DNA of 63,650 bases from Niabella drilacis (lineage in GTDB: Bacteria > Bacteroidota > Bacteroidia > Chitinophagales > Chitinophagaceae). Both the position numbers and the translations under genes were made by a program. Within the stretch, counting starts at the first letter, position 1. Each line of letters opens with the position of its first letter. The notes below the pieces were generated by a model that was not told the DNA's origin, did no database searches, and worked only from the letters and a program-made list of their open reading frames with translations. Positions 1 through 7,664 of this stretch are shown piece after piece. The stretch lies in assembly GCF_900101395.1 (NCBI RefSeq), contig NZ_FMZO01000012.1, forward strand, positions 1 through 63,650. Direction: 5' to 3'.

Positions 1-300
1 TAAACATCATAGTGGAATTGGCAGGCAAGATCTCAAGTTCTATTGTAGCTATTGTACCCAACAGGTCTTTTGCCAGAAACCACAAGTTTAAACGAAAAAA
101 TCGCTTTAGTCCCATGTACAAATAAAGCACAATCAGCTGCTGAAAACAGGATCCGCTTTGCCAGAAAAGCCAGAAACCTTAAGGATCAGGCTCATGGTTG
201 TACTATGCCCATTACCTACAATAGTAGCAACCATCGCAGATGCCTGTCTCCCTGGAAGGACGATCCTGGATACAGACTTTTCTTATTTTAATAGCATTGG

Positions 301-348
301 TGAGGACACAAACCACGGCTCACGCCACGGTCAGTGTCCTCACTGACC
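301..348. repeat. Two competing hairpins sharing the same bases
   Basis: TGAGGACAC (301-309) pairs perfectly with GTGTCCTCA (335-343), while GGTCAGTG (329-336) pairs perfectly with CACTGACC (341-348). The right arm of the first overlaps both arms of the second, so only one can form at a time. This could be an attenuator-like switch or the end of a decayed mobile element. No linked gene decides between these. Confidence 0.45.
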
Positions 349-511
349 GAGAAAAGAAATAATTTTGATGCCGGCTTATTATAAGGAAGCGTTCCCGGGC
401 TAACGTTCAATGTTCCACATTGGTCCTGTGTGCCTGATGTTGCCCCGAAGTCTCGGGGTTCATTTTCATATTTCTACGTTTTCAAATTCTCCGGCCTTCG
501 GATGTTTCCGG

Positions 512-584
512 ATACCAGGTCTCCATGCAACCCATTTCCTGCCCGATTTTATGGAGCGCAAAACGCTGACTTAAGACCTGGTAT
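512..584. repeat. 11-bp perfect inverted repeat with nested stem
   Basis: ATACCAGGTCT at 512-522 is the exact reverse complement of AGACCTGGTAT at 574-584. Inside the loop CTCCAT (521-526) can pair with ATGGAG (551-556). The structure could be a folded RNA, but no known RNA family is recognised. Confidence 0.4.
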
Positions 585-671
585 TAGCTTTTTGTCCTAT
601 CTTTCTTGTATGGGATATAAAATAGTATATGTATTTCATAAGTAAATTATAACCAATAGATTAAAATTTAT

Positions 672-764
672 ATTATATACTATTCAAACATAATTGAATA
701 TCATTATTCTGGCACGCAAATTGCGTCAATATTATATACTATTAAGTATTTTATGATACTTAAT
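672..764. repeat. AT-rich direct repeat and hairpin upstream of 967
   Basis: ATTATATACTATT occurs twice, at 672-684 and 731-743, 59 bp apart start to start. The second copy runs into a hairpin formed by ATTAAGTAT (741-749) and ATACTTAAT (756-764). The block lies about 200 bp upstream of the lipoprotein gene at 967 and may bind a regulator; this is inference. Confidence 0.4.
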
Positions 765-966
765 AATATATTGCAGATTAATTAATTGTATAAAATTATA
801 TAATCTAATATATTTAGCTTTATTCTTTTACTCATGCTCAGGTCAAATACTAAAGAAAATAGTAGTGCTCCCGCATCTTTTCCCAGCCTTTTAACAGCGA
901 ATTTTTCTTTGCTTTTTGAAAAGCCCTTAATTTGCCGCTTATTCTCACATTAAATACAATTCCTGA

Positions 967-1431
967 ATGAAGCAATTTCTTATTATAGCAGTTACGGCCC
1001 TCCTCCTGTCCTCCTGTATGCGGTACCAGGACATAAAATTTGTAGGTATAGACCAGGTAAAAATGGGAAAGATCGGGATGAACGAAACGACCATGGAAAT
1101 GAACCTTATTTTCAACAATCCCAATAAACTGGGCGCCCTGCTCAATAGTGCGGGCGGAAAAGCCTGGATCCAGGATATTTATATTGGAGATTTCCTGCTC
1201 AATGAAGATGTCAAGATCCCTGCCCGGAGTGATTTTTCTGTTCCTGTCCGGTTAAAAGTGAACCTGAAGGAGCTGGTGAACAATTCACTCAACCTGATCA
1301 TGAGAGACTCGGTAACCATCAGGCTCGACGGCAATGCCCGTTTAAGCAAAGGCTCTATTATAAAAAATTTCCCGTTGCGGTACAACGGGAAAAAAGCTTC
1401 CAGCGAGCTGTTAAGCCAGTTTAAACTTTAA
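967..1431 (+). CDS. LEA-type-2-like lipoprotein
   Basis: 154-residue predicted lipoprotein. The N-terminus is a short hydrophobic signal ending in a lipobox LLSSC with the lipidated cysteine at residue 17. The rest resembles the LEA type 2 / WHy-like beta-sandwich seen in many small Bacteroidota lipoproteins (NLIFNNPNKLG segment, later SDFSVPVRLKVNL and DSVTIRLDGNAR). It is likely anchored in the outer or inner membrane facing the periplasm; no enzymatic role is visible. The last four bases overlap the end of the convergent pyrE. The preceding 300 bases are AT-rich. Family assignment is by pattern only and moderately certain; that it is a real exported lipoprotein is quite certain. Confidence 0.78.
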   Translation: MKQFLIIAVTALLLSSCMRYQDIKFVGIDQVKMGKIGMNETTMEMNLIFNNPNKLGALLNSAGGKAWIQDIYIGDFLLNEDVKIPARSDFSVPVRLKVNLKELVNNSLNLIMRDSVTIRLDGNARLSKGSIIKNFPLRYNGKKASSELLSQFKL

Positions 1432-2060
1432 ATGCCCTGCCAGTTAGCCGGGTCTTCGCGCCATTTCAACAGCAGTGCGGCGTCTTCTTCTTTTATAATA
1501 CCCTTTTCCTGCGCCAGCTCCAGCAGTACGGGATAGCTGGTCAGCGGGTGATATTTTATATTGCGCGCTGCAAAAGCGGCCTGGGCCACCGAAAAATCAT
1601 AGGTAAAAATAGACACCATCCCTACAACATTCAGCCCCGCGGCTTCCAGGGCATCAACAGCCTGCAGGCTGCTCTTGCCGGTGCTCACCAGGTCTTCAAC
1701 CACAGCGATCTTTTGCCCCTTTTCAAACAAACCTTCTACCTGGTTGCCCAGTCCGTGCTCCTTGGGTTTGGGCCGTACATAAATGAACGGCAGCTTTAGC
1801 TGATCGGCAGCAAGCGCCCCCCAGGCAATGGCCCCGGTGGCTACCCCGGCAATACAATCAGCATCACCGAACTGCTCAAACAGAACGTTGCACATTTCAC
1901 TTTTAATAAAATCACGTACAAACGGGAACGACAGAACGCTCCGGTTATCGCAATAGATCGGGCTCTTCCAGCCGCTGGCCCAGGTAAAAGGCGCCTCCGG
2001 TCTTAATTTAACCGCATTGACCTGCAGTAACTTTTCTGCAACTACTTTTGCATCGTTCAT
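1428..2060 (-). CDS. pyrE: Orotate phosphoribosyltransferase
   Basis: 210 residues, full length. It transfers a ribose-5-phosphate from PRPP to orotate to give orotidine monophosphate in cytoplasmic pyrimidine synthesis. The PRPP-binding signature is clear (VVEDLVSTGKSS, about residues 119-130), as are the substrate segment GVATGAIAWGAL and YVRPKPKEHG. The start at 2060 gives the usual N-terminus with the FTWASGWKSPIYCDNR motif near residue 25. It is divergent from the NUDIX gene at 2120 across 59 bases and overlaps the convergent lipoprotein end by four bases. On the minus strand a near-consensus -7 box (TAATTTCG, complement of 2084-2091) lies upstream. Confidence 0.95.
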   Translation of the reverse strand: MNDAKVVAEKLLQVNAVKLRPEAPFTWASGWKSPIYCDNRSVLSFPFVRDFIKSEMCNVLFEQFGDADCIAGVATGAIAWGALAADQLKLPFIYVRPKPKEHGLGNQVEGLFEKGQKIAVVEDLVSTGKSSLQAVDALEAAGLNVVGMVSIFTYDFSVAQAAFAARNIKYHPLTSYPVLLELAQEKGIIKEEDAALLLKWREDPANWQGI

Positions 2061-2068
2061 AATAGCTC

Positions 2069-2080
2069 CCTAAATTTAGG
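2069..2080. promoter_or_regulatory. 12-bp perfect palindrome between pyrE and NUDIX gene
   Basis: CCTAAATTTAGG is a perfect palindrome located in the 59-bp divergent spacer, next to the probable pyrE -7 box. Its position suits an operator, but a 12-bp palindrome could also arise by chance. Confidence 0.3.
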
Positions 2081-2119
2081 CTGCGAAATTAAGTGCATCT
2101 TTTATAAATCTGAAATTAT

Positions 2120-2749
2120 ATGCAAATTAAAATACACACCCATAACAAAGTACTTTATCTCTGCGACCAGCCCAATGACTATCTAAAGGAGCTGCTGCAC
2201 CATCCCGAAACGGTGCTGATCGATGAACTGGATATGCATTCGGTAAAAGCGATGCTGCGGGAACTGACCCTCCCGGAAATTAAAACAGGAATTTTTGTGC
2301 ACCCGGATTTCGAACAGCTTAAAAATGCTTTTTTCCGGAAGTTTGAGATCATCCGGGCCGGGGGCGGCCTGGTATTGAATGAAAGCCGGGAAGTACTGAT
2401 GATTCACCGGCGTGGCTTCTGGGACCTGCCCAAAGGAAAACTGGATGAAGGAGAAACCATTGAAGCCTGTGCCCTACGGGAAGTAAAAGAGGAAACCGGC
2501 CTATCGCAGCTTGAACTGGGAGCCCCTTTGCTGGTTACCTATCATACCTATGAACAGGGCACTCATCATATCCTCAAGGAGTCACACTGGTTTCAGATGA
2601 GAGGAACCGCTACCGAACAACTGGTTCCCCAAACCGAAGAAGACATTACCAACATCGGCTGGGTGGCACCTGTACAGATCGCCGTGTATAAGGAGCTGGC
2701 CTACCCTTCCATTGTAGACGTGCTGGATGCCTGGGCGCAAACCTCCTGA
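2120..2749 (+). CDS. NUDIX hydrolase
   Basis: 209 residues. NUDIX enzymes hydrolyse nucleoside diphosphates linked to another group, often house-cleaning damaged nucleotides; the substrate here cannot be told. The complete Nudix box is present at residues 106-128: G106, E112, then REVKEETGL from R120. About 80 residues precede the NUDIX fold (VLYLCDQPND, LIDELDMHSV), an N-terminal extension that I take as a family-specific domain of unknown role. It is divergently placed with pyrE. The start at 2120 has an AT-rich leader without a Shine-Dalgarno site, as for most genes in this window. Confidence 0.88.
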   Translation: MQIKIHTHNKVLYLCDQPNDYLKELLHHPETVLIDELDMHSVKAMLRELTLPEIKTGIFVHPDFEQLKNAFFRKFEIIRAGGGLVLNESREVLMIHRRGFWDLPKGKLDEGETIEACALREVKEETGLSQLELGAPLLVTYHTYEQGTHHILKESHWFQMRGTATEQLVPQTEEDITNIGWVAPVQIAVYKELAYPSIVDVLDAWAQTS

Positions 2750-3073
2750 GTTTATTAGCAACGTAAAAGTTATACGGTATAGGGTCATGCTTCCAGCAAG
2801 GCTCACTGCATCCTGCAGTTGATCTGACTGCAAAGTAGATGAAACCATCAGAGCCGTAAACAGTGGCTTTCTACTTTTAGTGCCGGGTTCGCTTTTTTAA
2901 ACGGATCCAACGGCAACGTGTAACAATATGTTATGCCCGGCTAACGGGAATGCTCCTGCCAATTCACCGTGTCCGACGCCGGTAACCAGGGAGCCCTCCG
3001 AAGAGAAAAATACCGATTCCCGCATTTTTTACCCTAAACCGATACAAAAACGATATACGAACACCGCAGCCAG

Positions 3074-3150
3074 GATACAGAACCGATACAGAACCGATAC
3101 AGAAAACATGCGTTTTGAGATCAGGAGGGATCACGAGGGATCAGGAGGGA
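3074..3150 (+). repeat. Two adjacent short tandem repeat blocks (11 bp x3 and 10 bp x3)
   Basis: GATACAGAACC is repeated at 3074-3084 and 3085-3095, with a third copy at 3096-3106 differing only at the end. Fourteen bases later TCAGGAGGGA is found at 3121-3130 and 3141-3150 with TCACGAGGGA between them. Degenerate GATACA copies occur upstream from about 3040. Such blocks can expand or shrink by slippage. Confidence 0.7.
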
Positions 3151-3583
3151 TCAAAAAGATAAACCGGCGGTTAAATGCGCCAACTTTATACAGGCAACAA
3201 GCATTTATTCATTTTGACAAATCAAAAGCAATGAAAAGCGTAGCAAACATTGGTTTAAGTAATGCGACCGGGAGAACAGCGTTCCGGGTTATGGACAGCA
3301 CCCCTGGCGTGGAGGTCAACCAGATACCGGACCGCAAAGCGCGGCGCTGTTATAGGGCGCAACAAACAGCAGCCGGCAGCCTGTTTCGCTTTGTAACCGG
3401 CGTGCGGTTAAGCCTTTTACCGGTGCTGCTTACCCCCTAAAAAAACGCCACACAGGCATATTAAACACAGCCCGCTACCTGAACCTGCGCTCCGTTTAAC
3501 CTTAGTAAATTATTAACGCTTGTGTTGCAGACCTTTTCTTAAGGACCTCGTCTATAGTATAGAACAACATTCATCAAAAAAAC

Positions 3584-3592
3584 AAAGGAGGT
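3584..3592 (+). promoter_or_regulatory. Strong Shine-Dalgarno site, unusual for this genome
   Basis: AAAGGAGGT, a near-perfect anti-16S complement, lies five bases (from the end of GGAGG) before the ATG at 3597. Almost every other gene in the window starts after an AT-rich leader with no such site, so this one is exceptional and fixes the start. Confidence 0.7.
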
Positions 3593-3596
3593 CAGT

Positions 3597-4079
3597 ATGA
3601 AAAAGTTATTTATTTTAATGATGCTGGCAGGCGGAATGGCCGCTACACAACCCATCAGTGCCCAGGTACATATTAGTGTGAATATTGGTAACCAGCCGCA
3701 ATGGGGCCCTTATGGCTATAACTATAACCAGGCTCGCTATTATTACCTGCCGGAGATCAATGTATACTATGATGTGTATAACAAGACCTATATTTACCAG
3801 GACCGCAGAAGCTGGGTTACCACACGCAGCCTGCCCCGTCAGTATGGCAATGTCAATCTTTACAACACCTATAAAGTAGTGATCAACAACAGGAACCCCT
3901 GGCGGGATAACGCTGTTCATCAAAACCGTTATAGCCGGTACAGGAACGATCATACACAGGTGTCAATAAGAGACTACGCTTACCGGAACAATAACAACAG
4001 GAAGGACAAAAACAGCTACAGGAACGATCCTCACAACCGGGATTATGCCCACGACCGGGATAACAGGAGACGTTACTGA
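3597..4079 (+). CDS. Secreted Tyr/Asn/Arg-rich protein of unknown function
   Basis: 160 residues. A clear signal peptide (MKKLFILMMLAGGMAA, cleavage probably after ISAQ near residue 23) shows export. The mature part is very rich in Tyr, Asn and Arg: a central segment with repeated YY and YYDVYNKTYIY, then a basic low-complexity tail of RN, DRDNRR and HNRDY runs from about residue 105. No enzymatic motif is visible. I do not recognise a named family; similar short exported proteins are common in Bacteroidota. It is a single-gene unit with an exceptionally strong ribosome binding site and its own terminator, suggesting high expression. Confidence 0.75.
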   Translation: MKKLFILMMLAGGMAATQPISAQVHISVNIGNQPQWGPYGYNYNQARYYYLPEINVYYDVYNKTYIYQDRRSWVTTRSLPRQYGNVNLYNTYKVVINNRNPWRDNAVHQNRYSRYRNDHTQVSIRDYAYRNNNNRKDKNSYRNDPHNRDYAHDRDNRRRY

Positions 4080-4114
4080 TAAGGCAGGATACACCTTCTG
4101 AAAAGGAATAACGG

Positions 4115-4146
4115 GCCGTATCGCAATTGCGATACGGCTTTTTTTA
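4115..4146 (+). terminator. Rho-independent terminator
   Basis: A perfect 24-bp palindrome (4115-4138, GCCGTATCGC arm) is followed by seven T residues. It ends transcription of the secreted protein gene at 3597-4079 and lies just before the convergent DUF2851 gene. Confidence 0.85.
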
Positions 4147-4159
4147 TGCGCCCGGCAGT

Positions 4160-5422
4160 TTATTTTTCCCTTTTGAGCAGGTAGTTCCCCGCAGCGCAAT
4201 ACAGGCACCTGCGCTCGTCGCAATACCGGGTCTTTAGCTCAATAAATGCCTGCGAGTCCATGGCCGACCGGTTGCTCAGCCCCAGGCACTCAAACCCTTT
4301 TGTAATGCTGTTCTTCTCGGGCTTTGTTTCCTCCAGCCAGCGGATGGCTTTTTCCTTTAACGTGTACTGTCCGTATACATTCCCGTAGGCAAAAAGCAAT
4401 GGAGCAATGGTGTTGATCACAATATTATCGATCATAGACGCCCCGATCGACTTTATCCGGTGTGTGCCCTGTACGGTAAGCGTATAATGATAGTGCCAGA
4501 AATCATTGGCATCTGCTTTAAACCACTCCCGCACCTTTTCCAGGGATTCTTCCTGTATGATCTTTGAGAACAGGTGGGTAGCGGATGCAATGACCGCGGC
4601 AAGCTGTGCCAGGCGTACGGTCGGAAAACTGCCCGGTCGCATGCGTAAGAAATGAACCGCATGGGCTACCGGCTGCAGGTTGTATTTTTTTTGAAGAAAC
4701 CGGTATTCCCGCTGCAGCAGCAATGGATAAGGATCTTCAAAAATGTCATTGAGCAGTCCTCCCTGCCCCAGCAGTAAGGCTTCCAGTTGCTGTATCTGCA
4801 GTTTATGTTTTGCCAGTAGCCGGAGGGGGATGCTCCTGGCAATCGCTTCAAACGCATCGCCATTAACGGGCAGCCCAAAATTCTTTGCCAGCAGCCACCA
4901 GAAACTTTCTTCCCAATGCCGGTGGTTGGCCTCAAGATAATCCTCCACTATCCCGCCCTTGCGGATGAGACGCTCTGCCACCAGGCGGCTTTTCCAGACA
5001 CTGAGTGTGATCTCCGGAACGGTGGCGATCAGCTTTTCACAGGGGATAAAGGACCGGGCATTGCACAGCTCTGCATACCGGCTTAGCAGGCTTCCCGACA
5101 CCCGTGTTTTGAGCTCCAGCACGGGAAGCGATCCGGGCGCAGGATCATCGTCTTCATATACAACGTGCAGGATCACTTTCCTGTAATTACGGTCATATTG
5201 ATGAAGATGGCGGTTCCAGTCAGAGGTCTTCAGATGCAATTCTACAGAGCCCGCCCATAAAGTATTGTCAATGCGGATACGGGCATGCTCAAAATCCGGT
5301 CCCTGGTTACGGTTGAGCATGCCTACATTCAGGACCTGTACGGGTATCCCTTCTGTGGTTGCTAAAGACCGGGTATTAAAATACTGGAACTGCCAAATGT
5401 ACTGGAGTAGCTGTTCGTTCAT
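4160..5422 (-). CDS. DUF2851 family protein
   Basis: 420 residues. The N-terminus (LLQYIWQFQYF, then QVLNVGMLNRNQGPDF and GSVELHLKTSDW, about residues 6-70) is the pattern I associate with DUF2851, a conserved Bacteroidota family of unknown function whose early part resembles a nuclease-like fold. The C-terminus carries a cysteine cluster (CDERRCLYCAAGNY) that could bind a metal. No signal peptide or membrane segment is seen, so it is cytoplasmic. It is transcribed in the same direction as, and 30 bases downstream of, maf and may be the last gene of that run. Confidence 0.8.
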   Translation of the reverse strand: MNEQLLQYIWQFQYFNTRSLATTEGIPVQVLNVGMLNRNQGPDFEHARIRIDNTLWAGSVELHLKTSDWNRHLHQYDRNYRKVILHVVYEDDDPAPGSLPVLELKTRVSGSLLSRYAELCNARSFIPCEKLIATVPEITLSVWKSRLVAERLIRKGGIVEDYLEANHRHWEESFWWLLAKNFGLPVNGDAFEAIARSIPLRLLAKHKLQIQQLEALLLGQGGLLNDIFEDPYPLLLQREYRFLQKKYNLQPVAHAVHFLRMRPGSFPTVRLAQLAAVIASATHLFSKIIQEESLEKVREWFKADANDFWHYHYTLTVQGTHRIKSIGASMIDNIVINTIAPLLFAYGNVYGQYTLKEKAIRWLEETKPEKNSITKGFECLGLSNRSAMDSQAFIELKTRYCDERRCLYCAAGNYLLKREK

Positions 5423-5452
5423 AGGTTGCTGTTTTTCGGGTTAAGCAAAAAC

Positions 5453-6043
5453 TCAGTCATCTCCGGCGAGCCGGTACCGCAATTTACGGATTTCCTGTAA
5501 GATTCTGCTCACCGGCAACCCCATTACGTTGTAAAAATCGCCGTTGATGTTTTTGATGCCCGTAACCCCGATCCATTCCTGGATCGCATAGGACCCGGCT
5601 TTATCAAAGGGCTGATAGCGGTCGATGTAATAGACGATCTGCCGGGGTGTAAGAGGGTAAAACGTTACTTCCGTTACATCGGAAAAAAGGATCTGCTGCT
5701 GGTCTTTTACCAGGGCTACCCCGGTAATTACCTGGTGCGTGGCATCCTGCAGCCGGGTCAGCATATGAATGGCCTCCTCCCTGCTTTTGGGCTTACCGAT
5801 CACCCAGTCGTTCAGCGCCACCACGGTATCGGCAGCCAGAACGATCCTTCCCTGTTCAACTTCGCCTATAACCGCATGTGCCTTTCTGAGGGCTACGTCG
5901 GCAACAGCTGCACGCAGATCCAGCTCCGGGTTAAAGCTTTCGTCAATTTCCCGTGTAAGGATATCAAACGGAACATCTGCCCATTCCAGTATCTGTTTAC
6001 GGCGCGGAGAGGAAGAGGCCAGGACAATGCGGTTGGCGGTCAT
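5453..6043 (-). CDS. maf: Maf-like nucleotide pyrophosphatase
   Basis: 196 residues. Maf proteins hydrolyse non-canonical or ordinary nucleoside triphosphates (dTTP/UTP type or modified pyrimidines) to monophosphates. The hallmark N-terminal loop VLASSSPRRK is at residues 7-16, followed by LAADTVVALND with the catalytic Asp, and the C-terminal segment DKAGSYAIQEWIG and NVMGLPVSRI. The frame extends upstream to 6340 inside the prenyltransferase gene, but the start at 6043 is chosen because the family begins just before the SSSPRRK loop. It sits five bases after the UbiA gene, so both are very probably cotranscribed. Confidence 0.9.
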   Translation of the reverse strand: MTANRIVLASSSPRRKQILEWADVPFDILTREIDESFNPELDLRAAVADVALRKAHAVIGEVEQGRIVLAADTVVALNDWVIGKPKSREEAIHMLTRLQDATHQVITGVALVKDQQQILFSDVTEVTFYPLTPRQIVYYIDRYQPFDKAGSYAIQEWIGVTGIKNINGDFYNVMGLPVSRILQEIRKLRYRLAGDD

Positions 6044-6048
6044 AAAAA

Positions 6049-6978
6049 TTACAGATAAAAATAAAAAATACCCATCGACAAAATACCTGTCAGCATTATA
6101 CCTTTGGTTACCGAACTCAGGTAGTGATACGCTTCCGGGGTATGGGCCGGTATCAGTTTCCGGAAAAGATAAGCTGCAGGGATAATGATCAGCGCCACGC
6201 AGTAAACCACTCCCGGCCACCAGCCCAGCTGAAGGATGTAAAACTGCACTACCAGCAAAAGCGCCATCAATAAGGTAAGCCAAACGGCAATATATACCTT
6301 GGTAGCGTTTACCCCCCATGCGATCGGCATCGTGTTGCACCCGTACTTCTGATCGCCGGCAATATCCTCCATATCCTTGATGGCCTCCCTTACCAGCGAG
6401 ATCATAAAGGCAAAACCGGCATACAGCACCGCAAAACGAAAAAGTTTCAGCTGGTTAACCTGTCCATTCCCAAAAGCATCTGAAAATGAAAATTTGGAAA
6501 GAAAGATGATCATGATCGTCCAGGCGGTTAACAGGGAGATCACAATATTGCCGATCAGGATCTCTTTTTTGAACTTTACGGAATAGAACCAAAGCAGCAA
6601 CACACATAAGATATTGGCCACCACCAGGTACCACCGCGAGAAGGGGTTTACAGCGATGGCGGTTAACACGATGCCCAGCACACTCAGCAACAGGTGCCAT
6701 ACCAGGGCCCACCTCCGGTTAATATATTTGCCAATGATCATTTTCTGCGGCTTATTGATCCGGTCGATATTCATATCGAAATAATCATTGATGATATTGC
6801 CGCCCGCAGCAATGAACACCGAAGCAAGCACAAGCAGGATAAACTGGAACAGGTCATTCCGGGGCACCTGTCCCCCGTAAATGGGATCATAAATGCAATA
6901 CTGGAACATTGCCTGGGTTAAGGCAATAAAGATCAGGTTAGGGTAACGTACCAATCTGAAAAATGCCGCTATCTTCAT
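6049..6978 (-). CDS. UbiA-family prenyltransferase
   Basis: 309 residues, integral membrane protein with about eight to nine hydrophobic helices. The two Asp-rich prenyl-diphosphate/Mg binding motifs are present: NDYFDMNID at residues 64-72 and DMEDIAGDQ near residue 205. UbiA enzymes attach isoprenoid chains to aromatic or glycerol-phosphate acceptors; members in this Bacteroidota neighbourhood are commonly annotated geranylgeranylglycerol-phosphate geranylgeranyltransferase-like, but the acceptor cannot be read from sequence. It lies between kdsC (16 bases upstream) and maf (5 bases downstream) in one minus-strand run. Confidence 0.88.
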   Translation of the reverse strand: MKIAAFFRLVRYPNLIFIALTQAMFQYCIYDPIYGGQVPRNDLFQFILLVLASVFIAAGGNIINDYFDMNIDRINKPQKMIIGKYINRRWALVWHLLLSVLGIVLTAIAVNPFSRWYLVVANILCVLLLWFYSVKFKKEILIGNIVISLLTAWTIMIIFLSKFSFSDAFGNGQVNQLKLFRFAVLYAGFAFMISLVREAIKDMEDIAGDQKYGCNTMPIAWGVNATKVYIAVWLTLLMALLLVVQFYILQLGWWPGVVYCVALIIIPAAYLFRKLIPAHTPEAYHYLSSVTKGIMLTGILSMGIFYFYL

Positions 6979-6994
6979 CCGGGTCTTTTAAAAT

Positions 6995-7516
6995 TTAAGT
7001 GGAAGCGATCCGGGAATCCGTTCCCCAATGACCGTTGCTGCGTAATACTTTTTCAATCACTTCACGTACACAGCCGCGGCCACCGCCGGAGCCGGAGATA
7101 AACCGTACTCTTTGCTGTACTTCACCAACCGCGTCTGCGGGGCAGGCAGACAGGCCTACGATGTCAAAAACCGGCAGATCCGGGAGATCGTCTCCCATAA
7201 ACAAAACAGCTTCCGCCCGCAGTTGTTTTTGCTCCATCAGTTGACCGATAAAGGCTTTTTTATCCTTTACGGCAAAATAAACTTCCCGGATGCCCAGCCT
7301 ATTAAGACGTTGCTGTACTGCAGAAGGCGCAGATCCCGAAACCACGATGATCTCATAATCCAGTTTGAGCGCCAGCTGCAATGCATACCCGTCTTTTACA
7401 TTCATAACACGGGCCATTTCGCCGCTTTCCAGCACCAGCAGGTCGCCGTTTGTAAGCACCCCATCCACATCAAAAATAAACGTCCTTATTTTCTGGAACC
7501 GCTGCAACAGATTCAT
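6995..7516 (-). CDS. kdsC: KdsC-like 3-deoxy-D-manno-octulosonate-8-phosphate phosphatase
   Basis: 173 residues, HAD superfamily without a cap domain, as in KdsC/YrbI. The nucleophile motif DVDGVLTNG has D16 and D18; motif II is VVSGSA; motif III/IV is KDKKAF followed later by MGDDLPDLPV. The reaction removes phosphate from KDO-8-phosphate during lipopolysaccharide core synthesis in the cytoplasm. The length is that expected of the family, with a slightly longer C-terminal tail. It precedes the UbiA gene by 16 bases. Another HAD phosphatase activity is possible, but the compact size and GVLT motif favour KdsC. Confidence 0.87.
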   Translation of the reverse strand: MNLLQRFQKIRTFIFDVDGVLTNGDLLVLESGEMARVMNVKDGYALQLALKLDYEIIVVSGSAPSAVQQRLNRLGIREVYFAVKDKKAFIGQLMEQKQLRAEAVLFMGDDLPDLPVFDIVGLSACPADAVGEVQQRVRFISGSGGGRGCVREVIEKVLRSNGHWGTDSRIAST

Positions 7517-7664
7517 GCTATTGTTGTTTTATTAAAGCTGATGCAAATGTATCGGATTCAGCCGAATCACGGGGTTTTCGGTGTTGAGTTTTCAGGTGCC
7601 GGCTATCAGCAGGCAGCAGCCAGGGTTTCCCTTTAGCGTATTACATCCGGTATTGTTCGTGAAC

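Larger units (their letters stand above)
1..966. other. Geneless, AT-rich leader region with several inverted repeats
   Basis: No convincing complete gene is visible in these 966 bases. A frame entering from the left edge stays open over 3-125 (40 codons ending SPMYK) and could be the tail of a truncated gene, but I do not recognise it. Positions 301-348 hold two overlapping, mutually exclusive hairpins. Positions 435-450 form a small GC hairpin (CCCCGA/TCGGGG). Positions 512-522 and 574-584 are an 11-bp perfect inverted repeat around a 51-nt loop. From about 600 to 960 the DNA is very AT-rich and contains a 13-bp direct repeat and a further hairpin, consistent with a promoter or regulatory zone upstream of the lipoprotein gene at 967. 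Confidence 0.5.
2750..3596. other. Geneless interval with short tandem repeats
   Basis: 847 bases with no convincing gene. An open frame over 2928-3440 exists but runs through two blocks of short tandem repeats and has a basic, low-order composition unlike a folded protein, so it is not called. The only other structure is the tandem repeat block at 3074-3150 and the strong ribosome binding site just before 3597. Confidence 0.55.

Noticed and set aside
430-645. 71-residue open frame in the left region
   Set aside because: It crosses several inverted repeats, has no recognisable pattern and lacks a leader.
2928-3440. 170-residue open frame
   Set aside because: It spans two tandem repeat blocks, has a basic and disordered composition, lacks any domain pattern and has no sensible leader.
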